From the NCBI GenBank assembly GCA_947175655.1, contig CAMWNQ010000003.1, positions 1-33,992 of the forward strand: a stretch of DNA of 33,992 bases. The letters are read 5' to 3'. Positions within the stretch are counted from its first letter, which is position 1. Every line of letters starts with the position of its first letter. A program made the position numbers and the translations under genes. The notes below the pieces were generated by a model. It saw only the letters and a list, made by a program, of their open reading frames with translations. It had not been told where the DNA came from and did no database searches. Source of the stretch: an uncultured Clostridia bacterium (lineage in GTDB: Bacteria > Bacillota > Clostridia > Oscillospirales > Ruminococcaceae). Shown here in pieces: positions 14,523 to 23,018 of this stretch.

Positions 14523-15450
14523 ATTAAAGAATGTTACAAAAAAATTTGATGATTTCACGGCACTTGATAATGTAAGTCTTACTATTGAAAAAGGTACGGC
14601 ATACGGTCTTCTTGGTTCAAACGGTGCGGGAAAATCAACAATACTCAGGCTTTTGTCCGGAATATATATACAGGACAGCGGAGAAGTAACGATTGATGGT
14701 CAGAAGGTTTATGACAATACAGATATAAAAAAACAGGTATTTTTTATTAACGATGAAACAGTACAGTTCAGCAGTTTTACACTTAAAACCCTTAAGGATT
14801 ATTATAAGAATTTTTATCCTAATTTTTCTGAAAAAATCTTTGAAGAACTCCGCAGTAAAATAAATCTTCCGCTTAATAAAAAGATAGGGGATTTCTCAAA
14901 AGGTATGAAACGACAGGCAATAGTAATAATTGCACTGGCTTGTTGCACTGAATATCTTTTGATGGACGAAGCCTTTGATGGTCTTGACCCCACTATGAGA
15001 ATAATTATAAAGCAGATGATTATTGATGCAATGATAGACCGTAAACTTACAACAATAATATCATCTCACAATCTCAAGGAAATAAACGAAGTATGTGATA
15101 CAGCGTGTTTGATACACAAAGGCAATGTAGTATTTTCAAGAGATTTGGACAGTCTTAAAAGCAATATCCACAAAGTACAGCTCGTATTTCCTCCTGATGA
15201 ATATGGTAATCCTACTGTATACAATAGAGAACAACTTGAAGAAACAGGACTTGAAATACTTCATTATGAAAAAGTACAAAGTGTATGCTATATTATAGTG
15301 AAAGGCGATATTGAAAGTATAAATATTGCATTTGCGGTTAAAAATCCGGTTGTTATGGATATAATACCGCTTACTCTTGAAGAAATATTTATCTATGAAC
15401 TGGAGGTGCTTGGATATGAAAGCAACGGAATCACAGAATATAATAAATAA
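14515..15450 (+). CDS. ABC transporter ATP-binding protein
   Basis: A 311-residue ABC ATPase. Walker A is GSNGAGKST (about residues 34-42), the signature is a variant FSKGMKRQ instead of LSGGQ, Walker B with the catalytic Glu is YLLMDEAFDGLDP, and the switch His is in SSHNLKE. A roughly 90-residue C-terminal extension follows, as in BcrA/YtrB-like ATPases that work with membrane proteins of the ABC-2 or related classes. It overlaps the regulator by eight bases and the permease by 35, so the three are translationally linked. Substrate or signal is not evident. Confidence 0.92.
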   Translation: MIELKNVTKKFDDFTALDNVSLTIEKGTAYGLLGSNGAGKSTILRLLSGIYIQDSGEVTIDGQKVYDNTDIKKQVFFINDETVQFSSFTLKTLKDYYKNFYPNFSEKIFEELRSKINLPLNKKIGDFSKGMKRQAIVIIALACCTEYLLMDEAFDGLDPTMRIIIKQMIIDAMIDRKLTTIISSHNLKEINEVCDTACLIHKGNVVFSRDLDSLKSNIHKVQLVFPPDEYGNPTVYNREQLEETGLEILHYEKVQSVCYIIVKGDIESINIAFAVKNPVVMDIIPLTLEEIFIYELEVLGYESNGITEYNK

Positions 15451-17608
15451 AAATCCATTTATAAAAGCAAGAATAAGAAATAATATTATAACAAACAAAA
15501 AGCTTCTTATAATAATAAGTATACTTCATGCAATAGGCTATCCGCTTCTTGTCTGTCTTGCAATATATGAAGATACCAGAAGAAGAAACGAATATAATTC
15601 ATATTATGTAGATACAGATATGTTTATAATTGCTTCAGTTATTTCTGGAATTTTAGCACTTTTAGCCGGATTTGTTGTTGCAATGAATACATTCAAATAT
15701 CAATATAAGAAATCCTGTGTTGATATGAATCTTTCATTACCATTAAGTTCGTCACAGCGATTCTTTACAGATTATCTGACAGGACTTGGTATATATCTTG
15801 TACCGGCATTATGTGCGTGGCTTATAGGTGATATAATTGGTGTTATCGGATTACAGCTTGATTCAGAAATGATGGCAGAATCATTTAAAACTTTAAATAT
15901 CTGCGGAGTAATTATAGTAATAGCAATGATTTTATTCTATACTTTTTCAGTATTCTGCATTACCTGTTGTGGAAGCATATTTGAAGCAATATCATCATCA
16001 GTTCTTATAAACGGAGTAATACCGTTATTTCTGCTTGTGCTTGGATACTGCATATGTGATGCAAATCCATATGGCATTGCAGAAGATTATCTGATGATTG
16101 AACAGATTTGTTTTACAAGTCCGATAGGCTGTGTGATATTTGCCATTAATTTTCTTGATGACAATTTAGGTGCTATGCCTGTTTTCTGGAGCTGGTTCAT
16201 TTCAATTATTATATACACAGCATTAATACTGGCATTATCATTTTATCTCTATAAAAAAAGAAAAGCCGAAAAAGTATCAAAGCCATATGTATATAAATTT
16301 CTTTATTATATACTGACATCAGCATCACTTTTTATTATAGTTTATGGTCTTTCTGAAATGGATAATTTCTTTGGCGCAGTGTTTATAAGTGCCATATTCT
16401 ATTTTATCCTTGAAGTTATTACAAACAGAGGATTTAAGAAATTTTATTATTCCGTATTCAGATTTGCGGGTACAGTAGTATCAATAGTGGCAATTGGTCT
16501 GTTAAGCAATGCAACAAACGGATTCGGCATATATAAATATGTTCCAAGTCCGGCCGGTGTTTCAGAAGTATATCTGAGTACCTATTTTTATGGTTATTCC
16601 AGTGAAGCTTTGTTAAGAAATGAATCTTATTCAGACCGAAATATAATCAAAGCTGTTACACAGTTACAGAAATCATATATTGAAAAGAGTGAAAATTATT
16701 CTGATTATGATATAGTATCGGCTCAGAACGAGAATAATGTAATAGATAATACTGAACCATTAGAAATAATTTATTATATGAAAAATGGCAATGTTGTTAC
16801 AAGAAAGTATAATGTGCTTGTTGATGATTTATATGAGATTTACTCAGTGATATATGATTCTGATGAAGTAATTGAGAAATTTGAAAATAAAATAAATGTA
16901 TATAAAAAATTGGTTCGTGAAACCGATATAAGCTTTAGAGAAGCAAAGACAGGTCATTCATATGATATTGCTCATATGACTGACGAAATGTGGTCAGAAT
17001 TTGAAGACGCATATAAAAATGACCTTAGAAATATGACATCTGATGATTATTATTCAAGACAGATTATAGGTGTTGTATATATTAATGACAACTGTTATAT
17101 AAGAGATAATTTTACAAATACAATTGCATTTTTAGAAAAATATATACCTGATTTCAATACTTCCGGAACGGATTTCAAACTTAGTGAATTTGCCGGTCAG
17201 TCAGTTTATTTAACAAAAGATGTGCTTTTCAGAGACGGAACATTGAGTGATATTTATGCTTCAAATCAGTATTATGGCTATAATTACTGTATTGACAGAA
17301 ATTATAACAGATATGTTGGAGTAGGAAGAGAAGAAAATATTAGTCATCTTTCAGCCAGTGAATTTTCTGTTGGTTCAACAACAGTTCAAAGAGACCTCGA
17401 AAAACTTATAAATGTTGCATTAAATGTATATGACGATAAAGAAGTCGGCGGAGTTATGACTATAGGAAGAAAAGTTTATTTTATACCTGTTGAATATAAG
17501 GAACTTGTCAATAAAGTACACAAAGAGCTTTTTAGTGATAATAATTATGTTGATGATGATTATGATTATCATTATCATTACTACAATGATTATGAATTTA
17601 TTGATTGA
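15416..17608 (+). CDS. ABC transporter permease with large C-terminal soluble domain
   Basis: A 730-residue membrane protein and partner of the preceding ATPase. About nine hydrophobic segments lie between residues 25 and 365 (for example LLIIISILHAIGYPLLVCLA and VSIVAIGLLSNATNGF). A roughly 365-residue hydrophilic domain follows, with no recognisable motif. The tail is extreme: the last 20 or so residues are nearly all Asp, Tyr, His and Asn (VDDDYDYHYHYYNDYEFID). The frame is open from 15377, but GGAGGTG at 15402-15408 places the start at 15416, inside the ATPase gene. Very large permeases with a C-terminal domain occur beside YtrA-type regulators in clostridia; the sensed or moved molecule is unknown. 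Confidence 0.85.
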   Translation: MKATESQNIINKNPFIKARIRNNIITNKKLLIIISILHAIGYPLLVCLAIYEDTRRRNEYNSYYVDTDMFIIASVISGILALLAGFVVAMNTFKYQYKKSCVDMNLSLPLSSSQRFFTDYLTGLGIYLVPALCAWLIGDIIGVIGLQLDSEMMAESFKTLNICGVIIVIAMILFYTFSVFCITCCGSIFEAISSSVLINGVIPLFLLVLGYCICDANPYGIAEDYLMIEQICFTSPIGCVIFAINFLDDNLGAMPVFWSWFISIIIYTALILALSFYLYKKRKAEKVSKPYVYKFLYYILTSASLFIIVYGLSEMDNFFGAVFISAIFYFILEVITNRGFKKFYYSVFRFAGTVVSIVAIGLLSNATNGFGIYKYVPSPAGVSEVYLSTYFYGYSSEALLRNESYSDRNIIKAVTQLQKSYIEKSENYSDYDIVSAQNENNVIDNTEPLEIIYYMKNGNVVTRKYNVLVDDLYEIYSVIYDSDEVIEKFENKINVYKKLVRETDISFREAKTGHSYDIAHMTDEMWSEFEDAYKNDLRNMTSDDYYSRQIIGVVYINDNCYIRDNFTNTIAFLEKYIPDFNTSGTDFKLSEFAGQSVYLTKDVLFRDGTLSDIYASNQYYGYNYCIDRNYNRYVGVGREENISHLSASEFSVGSTTVQRDLEKLINVALNVYDDKEVGGVMTIGRKVYFIPVEYKELVNKVHKELFSDNNYVDDDYDYHYHYYNDYEFID

Positions 17609-17660
17609 TGCCTTATAATAAGAAGGACAAAAGAAAGTAAAAACGGATAAAGATATAAAA

Positions 17661-17694
17661 AAACGGCGGAGCTTTATAAAAAGTTCCGTCGTTT
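17661..17694. terminator. Bidirectional terminator between the ABC operon and dnaJ
   Basis: A 14-bp stem (AAACGGCGGAGCTT with AAGTTCCGTCGTTT, two G-U pairs) around TATAAA. An A-run lies on the left and T-rich sequence on the right, so it can stop transcripts from both converging genes. Confidence 0.88.
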
Positions 17695-17698
17695 TAAT

Positions 17699-18844
17699 TT
17701 AATTAAAAATCTCTTTAATCTTATCAAAGAAAGTCTTGCGTTTTGTATAATTTTTATCAGTAAGGGATTCCTCGAATTCCTTTATAATATCTTTCTGTTT
17801 CTTTGAAAGATTTTTAGGTACTTCAATATTGATTTTTACATACTGGTGACCTCTGTCACTGCTTCTGAGTTTCTTTACGCCTTTATTTTTAAGTCTGAAA
17901 GTAGTACCTGATTGAGTGCCTTCTCCTATGTTATATTTTACATTGCCGTCTATAGTAGGTACAGTTATTTCAGCACCGAGTACAGCCTGAGCATAAGTAA
18001 CAGGAATTTCGCAGTGAATATCGTAACCTTCTCTTGTGAAAATTTCATGAGATTTTACTGATACAGTAACATTAAGATTGCCAGCAGGACCACCATTTAC
18101 ACCACAATCACCCTGACCTGTAAGTCTTATAGTCTGACCGTCAGCAATACCAGCAGGAATATCAATGGAGACAGTCTTTAATACACGTTTTCTTCCAACA
18201 CCGTGACAGGAGTCACAAGGATTTTTTATGATTTTTCCCTTACCTCCACAGTGAGGACAAGGCTTTGTTGAAGATATAGCACCAAATGGTGTTCTCTGAG
18301 TAGTTTTTATTGAACCTCTTCCCTGACAGTCCGGACATATTTCAGCTGAAGAACCTGCGTTTGCACCAGTACCGTTACAGCTTTCACAGGTACACATTCT
18401 ATGAACTTTTATATCTTTTTTTACACCCATACAGGATTCCATAAATGTAAGTATAATTGATTCATTTATATCCTGACCTCTTTTCGGAGCGTTTGCGGAA
18501 GAATGAGAAGAACCACCAAAACCACCTCCGCCGAATCCGAAACCACCGAAAATATTTTCAAGAATATCGCTCATATCTGTAAAACCGCCCATACCGCCTC
18601 CACCGCCGAATGACGGGTCAACGCCTGCGTGACCGAACTGGTCATATTTTGAACGTTTATCGGGGTCGGAAAGAACTTCGTAAGCTTCATTAGCTTCTTT
18701 GAATTTTTCTTCGCACGAGGGGTCATCAGGGTGAAGGTCAGGGTGAAATTCTCTGGCTTTCTTTTTAAAAGCCTTTTTTATTTCATCTTCAGAAGCACCC
18801 TTTTGTATTCCAAGCACTTCATAATAATCTCTTTTATCAGCCAT
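17699..18844 (-). CDS. dnaJ: Chaperone DnaJ (Hsp40)
   Basis: Co-chaperone that delivers unfolded clients to DnaK and stimulates its ATPase. The 381-residue protein has all class A parts in order: J domain with the HPD motif (FHPDLHPDD, about residues 33-41), Gly/Phe-rich linker (about 75-110), four CxxCxGxG zinc motifs (CESCNGTG, CPDCQGRG, CPHCGGKG, CDSCHGVG), and the C-terminal substrate-binding region. It is the last gene of the heat-shock operon, 137 bases after dnaK, with an AAAGGAG ribosome site. Confidence 0.97.
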   Translation of the reverse strand: MADKRDYYEVLGIQKGASEDEIKKAFKKKAREFHPDLHPDDPSCEEKFKEANEAYEVLSDPDKRSKYDQFGHAGVDPSFGGGGGMGGFTDMSDILENIFGGFGFGGGGFGGSSHSSANAPKRGQDINESIILTFMESCMGVKKDIKVHRMCTCESCNGTGANAGSSAEICPDCQGRGSIKTTQRTPFGAISSTKPCPHCGGKGKIIKNPCDSCHGVGRKRVLKTVSIDIPAGIADGQTIRLTGQGDCGVNGGPAGNLNVTVSVKSHEIFTREGYDIHCEIPVTYAQAVLGAEITVPTIDGNVKYNIGEGTQSGTTFRLKNKGVKKLRSSDRGHQYVKINIEVPKNLSKKQKDIIKEFEESLTDKNYTKRKTFFDKIKEIFN

Positions 18845-18863
18845 AGAAAAGCTCCTTTAACAG

Positions 18864-18954
18864 CCGGCAATAATACAGAAAGCCGGATTTTCTTTATTTT
18901 TTATAAATATCTTTATATATGCCTTTAGGGCAGAAGAGAATTCCGCCCATAAAG
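18864..18954. other. Two hairpins in the dnaK-dnaJ gap
   Basis: Hairpin one (18923-18954) pairs CTTTAGGGCAGAA with TTCCGCCCATAAAG (13 bp with one bulge and one non-Watson-Crick position). It is followed by TTTTTT only on the plus strand, so it looks like an antisense terminator, while in the sense transcript it lies between dnaK and dnaJ. Hairpin two (18864-18886) pairs CCGGC with GCCGG and sits just upstream of the dnaJ ribosome site. Possible roles are mRNA processing, stability, or tuning of DnaJ relative to DnaK. Confidence 0.5.
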
Positions 18955-18981
18955 TTTTTTATTTTATTATTTTTTTGTTAA

Positions 18982-20814
18982 TTATTCTTCTGTATAGTCA
19001 GCATCAATAACATCATCATCAGTTGATTCATTATTGCCTGTGAACTGTGAAGGGTCAATACCTGCACCATTAGGATTAGCCTGTGCATATACCTTAGATG
19101 AAAGGTCATAGAAAGCTTTCTGGAGTTCATCAGACTTTGCCTTGATAGCATCATAATCTTCTTTGGCAACAGCATCTTTGAGTTCAGTAATTTTTGCCTG
19201 AATAGGAGCTTTATCGCTTTCACTTACCTTATCGCCGAAATCTGTGAGAGCCTTTTCGCACTGGAATATAAGGTTTTCAGCATTATTCTTTGAATCAACC
19301 TGTTCACGTCTCTTCTTGTCAGCTTCAGCATACTGTTCAGCTTCCTTTACAGCCTTGTCAATATCATCTTTGGACATATTTGTTGATGCTGTAATAGAAA
19401 TATTCTGTTCTCTGCCAGTACCCTTATCCTTAGCTGATACGTGAACGATACCGTCCTTATCTATATCGAAAGTAACTTCAATCTGTGGGATACCTCTTGG
19501 AGCAGGAGCGATACCGTCGAGACGGAAAGTACCAAGCTGTTTGTTATCCTTAGCGAATTCACGTTCACCCTGAAGTACGTTGATGTCAACAGCTTCCTGA
19601 TTGTCAGCATATGTTGAGAATACCTGTGACTTCTTTGTAGGGATGGTACTGTTTCTTTCAATCATTCTTGTGCAGATACCGCCGGCTGTTTCGATACCAA
19701 GTGAAAGCGGAGTAACATCAAGAAGAAGAAGACCATTTTTTACGTCACCGCTGATAACGCCACCCTGATATGCAGCACCGAGAGCAACACATTCATCAGG
19801 ATTGATTCCCTTGAAAGGTTCTTTACCAATAAGTTTCTTAACAGCTTCCTGAACTGCTGGGATTCTTGAAGAACCACCTACCATAAGAACCTTGCTGAGT
19901 TCTGAAACGCTGAGACCACTGTCGCTGAGAGCCTGTCTTACAGGACCCATTGTAGCTTCAACGAGGTCAGCAGTAAGTTCATTGAACTTAGCCTGAGTAA
20001 GATTAAGGTCAAGGTGCTTAGGAGTACCTGTAGGGTCAACAGTTATAAATGGAATATTTATATTTGTAACAGTGGTTGAAGAAAGTTCAATTTTAGCCTT
20101 TTCAGCATCATTTTTAAGTCTCTGCATAGCACTCTTGTCATTTGAGAGGTCAATGCCTTCAGCCTTTTTGAATTCAGAAACCATCCAGTCAATAATTCTC
20201 TGGTCGAAATCATCACCGCCGAGGTGGTTATTACCAGCAGTAGCGAGAACCTGCTGAACATCTTCACCCATTTCGATTATAGATACGTCGAATGTACCAC
20301 CGCCAAGGTCATAAACCATAATAGTCTGTTCTTCTTCCTTGTCTATACCATAAGAAAGAGCAGCAGCAGTAGGTTCATTTATAATTCTTTTTACAGTAAG
20401 ACCTGCAATCTGACCGGCATCTTTTGTAGCCTGTCTCTGTGAGTCTGTAAAGTAAGCAGGAACAGTGATAACAGCTTCAGTAACTGTTTCACCGAGATAA
20501 GCTTCTGCATCAGATTTTAATTTCTGGAGAATCATAGCAGAAATTTCCTGAGGAGTATATTTTTTATCATCAATATTTACTTTATAGTCAGAACCCATAT
20601 GTCTTTTGATTGAAGAAATAGTTTTGTCGTGGTTAGTAACAGCCTGTCTCTTAGCTATCTGTCCAACAAGTCTTTCACCTGTATTAGTAAAAGCAACGAC
20701 AGAAGGAGTAGTTCTTGCACCCTCGCTGTTGGGGATAACTACTGCGTTACCGCCCTCCATAACAGCAACACAAGAGTTTGTTGTACCTAAATCAATACCA
20801 ATAGTTTTTCCCAT
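18982..20814 (-). CDS. dnaK: Chaperone DnaK (Hsp70)
   Basis: ATP-dependent chaperone of the cytosol. The 610-residue protein begins with the phosphate-1 motif IGIDLGTTNSCVAVMEGG, contains NEPTAAALSYG and the phosphate-2 motif VYDLGGGTFDVSI, and the adenosine motif MVGGSSRIPAVQ. The linker (LLLDVTPLSLGIET) leads to the substrate domain, and the C-terminus ends DDDVIDADYTEE, matching typical bacterial DnaK tails. A strong AGGAGG precedes the ATG. It belongs to the CIRCE-controlled operon, but an 81-residue gene separates it from grpE. Confidence 0.98.
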   Translation of the reverse strand: MGKTIGIDLGTTNSCVAVMEGGNAVVIPNSEGARTTPSVVAFTNTGERLVGQIAKRQAVTNHDKTISSIKRHMGSDYKVNIDDKKYTPQEISAMILQKLKSDAEAYLGETVTEAVITVPAYFTDSQRQATKDAGQIAGLTVKRIINEPTAAALSYGIDKEEEQTIMVYDLGGGTFDVSIIEMGEDVQQVLATAGNNHLGGDDFDQRIIDWMVSEFKKAEGIDLSNDKSAMQRLKNDAEKAKIELSSTTVTNINIPFITVDPTGTPKHLDLNLTQAKFNELTADLVEATMGPVRQALSDSGLSVSELSKVLMVGGSSRIPAVQEAVKKLIGKEPFKGINPDECVALGAAYQGGVISGDVKNGLLLLDVTPLSLGIETAGGICTRMIERNSTIPTKKSQVFSTYADNQEAVDINVLQGEREFAKDNKQLGTFRLDGIAPAPRGIPQIEVTFDIDKDGIVHVSAKDKGTGREQNISITASTNMSKDDIDKAVKEAEQYAEADKKRREQVDSKNNAENLIFQCEKALTDFGDKVSESDKAPIQAKITELKDAVAKEDYDAIKAKSDELQKAFYDLSSKVYAQANPNGAGIDPSQFTGNNESTDDDVIDADYTEE

Positions 20815-20858
20815 AATAAATTCCTCCTAAGAAATAAATCATTACATTTTAATGATTT

Positions 20859-21104
20859 TTAGTTTAGATGTTTTTCATACCAAGGCTTTATTTTGAATTT
20901 TTTAAAATTTTCTAAGCCTAATAAATTTCCATTAATAGTATTATTGTATTCTATGCTTTCATCTGGCAATATAGCTTTATATTCATGTCCCCCTTGCTTA
21001 TATCCTCCGCAATGCTTTAGAATATAAATTTTAGTTATTCCTAATTTTTTTGCTCCTGATAAATTTGGACAATAAGATATATAATCGTCATTTTTACTAT
21101 TCAT
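20859..21104 (-). CDS. Small hypothetical protein inserted between grpE and dnaK
   Basis: An 81-residue protein that I do not recognise, lying in the operon and on its strand. It has a plausible ribosome site (GGAGAA about seven bases before the ATG), 17 bases from grpE and 44 from dnaK. It has no signal peptide or membrane segment and is basic, with two Cys (12 and 32). The segment YCPNLSGAKKLGITKIYILKH faintly resembles the zinc-site helix and following strand of dCMP/cytidine deaminase-like proteins, whose consensus is PCxxC-A-x6-GI-x-x-V-Y, and GLENFKKFKIKPW resembles their last helix. The N-terminal HAE half and the second Cys are absent, so if related it is a fragment. Most hrcA-grpE-dnaK operons have nothing here. 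Confidence 0.65.
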   Translation of the reverse strand: MNSKNDDYISYCPNLSGAKKLGITKIYILKHCGGYKQGGHEYKAILPDESIEYNNTINGNLLGLENFKKFKIKPWYEKHLN

Positions 21105-21121
21105 AAATATTCTCCAATCAA

Positions 21122-21694
21122 TTAAAATACAACTGCAACCATAGCCGGTCTGATAAGTCTGTCACCTATTTTATAGCCTTTCTGATAAACCTGACAGATT
21201 TTGCCTGATTCAAATTCTTCGTTGTCAACTTTAGTAATGGCATTATGAATATTGGGGTCGAAATCTTCTCCGAGAGCTGGAACTTCTTTGATATCGAGCT
21301 TTTCAAGAGCTGATTTGAACTGATTGAAAATCATATCCATACCATTTTTATAAGCTTCATCAGCACATTCAGTTAATACAGCACGTTCAAAGCTATCCAT
21401 AACCGGAAGAATGCTTTCAATACATTTAGCTGATGCATTTCCGAAAGCTTCAATTTTTTCCTTTGCGGTTCTCTTTCGGAAGTTATCGTATTCAGCAAGA
21501 AGTCTGAGATATTTGTCTTCGGATTCTTCAAGCTTTGTATTAAGTTCCTCGATTTTCTTAGTCATATCATCATTATATTCATCGGAATCTTCAGATGTTT
21601 CCTGAGCGTTATCAATAATTTCAATATTTGATTCAGTTGCTTCAGAATCGATTTCCTGATTTTCTTCCTGAATATTTTCATTTTTTTCTGTCAT
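21122..21694 (-). CDS. grpE: Nucleotide exchange factor GrpE
   Basis: Releases ADP from DnaK. The 190-residue protein has an acidic disordered N-terminus (about 1-45), a long coiled coil (MTKKIEELNTKLEESEDKYL) leading to the GrpE signature LAEYDNFRKRTAKEK, and the C-terminal beta domain with GYKIGDRLIRPAMVAV. The frame is open back to 21775, overlapping hrcA, but AAAGGAG at 21706-21712 lies 11 bases before the ATG at 21694, and this start gives the usual family length. No comparable ribosome site precedes the upstream ATGs. Confidence 0.94.
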   Translation of the reverse strand: MTEKNENIQEENQEIDSEATESNIEIIDNAQETSEDSDEYNDDMTKKIEELNTKLEESEDKYLRLLAEYDNFRKRTAKEKIEAFGNASAKCIESILPVMDSFERAVLTECADEAYKNGMDMIFNQFKSALEKLDIKEVPALGEDFDPNIHNAITKVDNEEFESGKICQVYQKGYKIGDRLIRPAMVAVVF

Positions 21695-21746
21695 TGGTGC
21701 ATATGCTCCTTTCTGTTTATTATCTACCTGCTGACTGACTTTGTTA

Positions 21747-22775
21747 TCAGTCATTGTCATCTTCTTGAACGTCATCAGACATAAGCAGTGTTAATTTTTC
21801 TGTAAAATATTCCACATAAGGAATAATTTTAGCATAGTTAATTCTCATAGGACCTATAATTCCAAGAGAACCGGCTGTTTTTGAACCTTTTTTGTATTTT
21901 GAAACAATCATACTTGAATTCCCTATAATGAAGTCATCATTTTCATGACCGAATTTAATCTGAATACCATTGAAAGTATCATCAAGCAGATTGCTAAGTT
22001 CATTTTTGTGTTCAATAAACCGAACAATTTCCATTTTATCAAGGTCATTTCTTGAAAAAAGGTTTTCCTCACCGCTGAAAGTCACTGAATTTTGTTTAAG
22101 ATCAGTGGAAAGTTCATAAATACTTTTCACCAGCGGAGAAAGTATGACCATATAAGCACCTAAAGCAGCAACCATTTTTTCAAACATTTCTTCAGACATA
22201 TCTTCAATAGAAACACCCTGAAGATGTTCCTGAATATATTTTGTAAAGAATTCAAGTTGTTCATTATTCAGGTCGAATTCAAGACGGCAGGCTTTGTTTT
22301 TAATATTTCCGCTTGAAGTGATAAGAAGAATAACATACATTCTTTTGCCTGTCGGAATAACTTCAACTTTAGAAATTACCGAAAACTTCGGAGATGAATT
22401 GGCAGCAACAGCAGTGCATTGAGTAAGTTCAGCAAGAGCCGTTACAGCATTCTGAATAATAGTCTCTTCGGTAAAAGCATTGTTTTCTTCAAGCATATTA
22501 TCAAGGCGTATGCGTTCTTCTTCCGGAAGTGCAACAGGATTTACAAATTTATCAATATAAAGCCTGTATCCTGAAAATGTGGGAACTCTTCCGGCAGATG
22601 TGTGAGGCTGTTCAAGATATCCCATCTGTTCAAGTACAGCCATATCATTTCTAATAGTAGCGGAAGAAACTTTTATATCAAGGATTCCGGAAATTGATTT
22701 TGAACCTACAGGTTCACCGGTTTTAATATATTCGTCAACTACAGCAGCTAAAATTTTCAGCTTTCTTTCGTTCAC
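21747..22775 (-). CDS. hrcA: Heat-inducible transcription repressor HrcA
   Basis: Represses this operon by binding CIRCE and is itself activated by GroEL, by family knowledge. The 342-residue protein starts with GTG, preceded by AAAGGG. It has the N-terminal winged helix (KLKILAAVVDEYIKTGEPVGS, ISGILDIKVSSATIRNDMAVL), the family signature LEQPHTSAGRVPTFSGYRLY, and the C-terminal dimerisation and GAF-like regions ending near GIIGPMRINYAKIIPYVEYF. First gene of the operon, 25 bases from the CIRCE element. Confidence 0.97.
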   Translation of the reverse strand: MNERKLKILAAVVDEYIKTGEPVGSKSISGILDIKVSSATIRNDMAVLEQMGYLEQPHTSAGRVPTFSGYRLYIDKFVNPVALPEEERIRLDNMLEENNAFTEETIIQNAVTALAELTQCTAVAANSSPKFSVISKVEVIPTGKRMYVILLITSSGNIKNKACRLEFDLNNEQLEFFTKYIQEHLQGVSIEDMSEEMFEKMVAALGAYMVILSPLVKSIYELSTDLKQNSVTFSGEENLFSRNDLDKMEIVRFIEHKNELSNLLDDTFNGIQIKFGHENDDFIIGNSSMIVSKYKKGSKTAGSLGIIGPMRINYAKIIPYVEYFTEKLTLLMSDDVQEDDND

Positions 22776-22799
22776 GATTATACACGCCCTTTCAATCTT

Positions 22800-22826
22800 T
22801 TAGCACTCTCACTCTTGGAGTGCTAA
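22800..22826. promoter_or_regulatory. CIRCE operator
   Basis: TTAGCACTC, nine bases, then GAGTGCTAA: an exact match to the CIRCE consensus. It lies between the promoter and hrcA, where HrcA binding blocks transcription of the whole chaperone operon. Confidence 0.98.
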
Positions 22827-22830
22827 TTAT

Positions 22831-22859
22831 AATTTATCACTATTATTTCCAAATGTCAA
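22831..22859 (-). promoter_or_regulatory. Promoter of the hrcA-grpE-dnaK-dnaJ operon
   Basis: On the minus strand, perfect TTGACA (22854-22859) and TAAATT (22831-22836, 4 of 6), 17 bases apart. Transcription would start at the edge of CIRCE. Confidence 0.7.
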
Positions 22860-22980
22860 GCGATTTATTCATTTTCGGCTTATTAGACAAAAAACATCTG
22901 TAATTTAAGTCTATTTTAAACAATATTTTTGGAATATCTGGTTGTCTTTGTATTCTAAGGATGTAAAAATTATCATAAAA

Positions 22981-22995
22981 TTATAATGATTATAA
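22981..22995. promoter_or_regulatory. Fur-box-like palindrome upstream of feoB
   Basis: TTATAATGATTATAA is a perfect 7-1-7 inverted repeat and differs from the Bacillus-type Fur consensus TGATAATNATTATCA only at one symmetric position in each half. A partial extra half-site, ATTATCA, lies at 22969-22975. A weak promoter (TTGTAT 22948-22953, 17 bases, TATCAT 22971-22976) would place the start inside the palindrome, so Fur with iron would repress. Confidence 0.6.
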
Positions 22996-23018
22996 ATAAT
23001 TAAACGGAGATGTTGCAT

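Noticed and set aside
15136..15498. 120-residue minus-strand frame across the ATPase-permease junction
   Set aside because: Low-complexity Phe/Ile/Tyr-rich product opposite two convincing overlapping genes.
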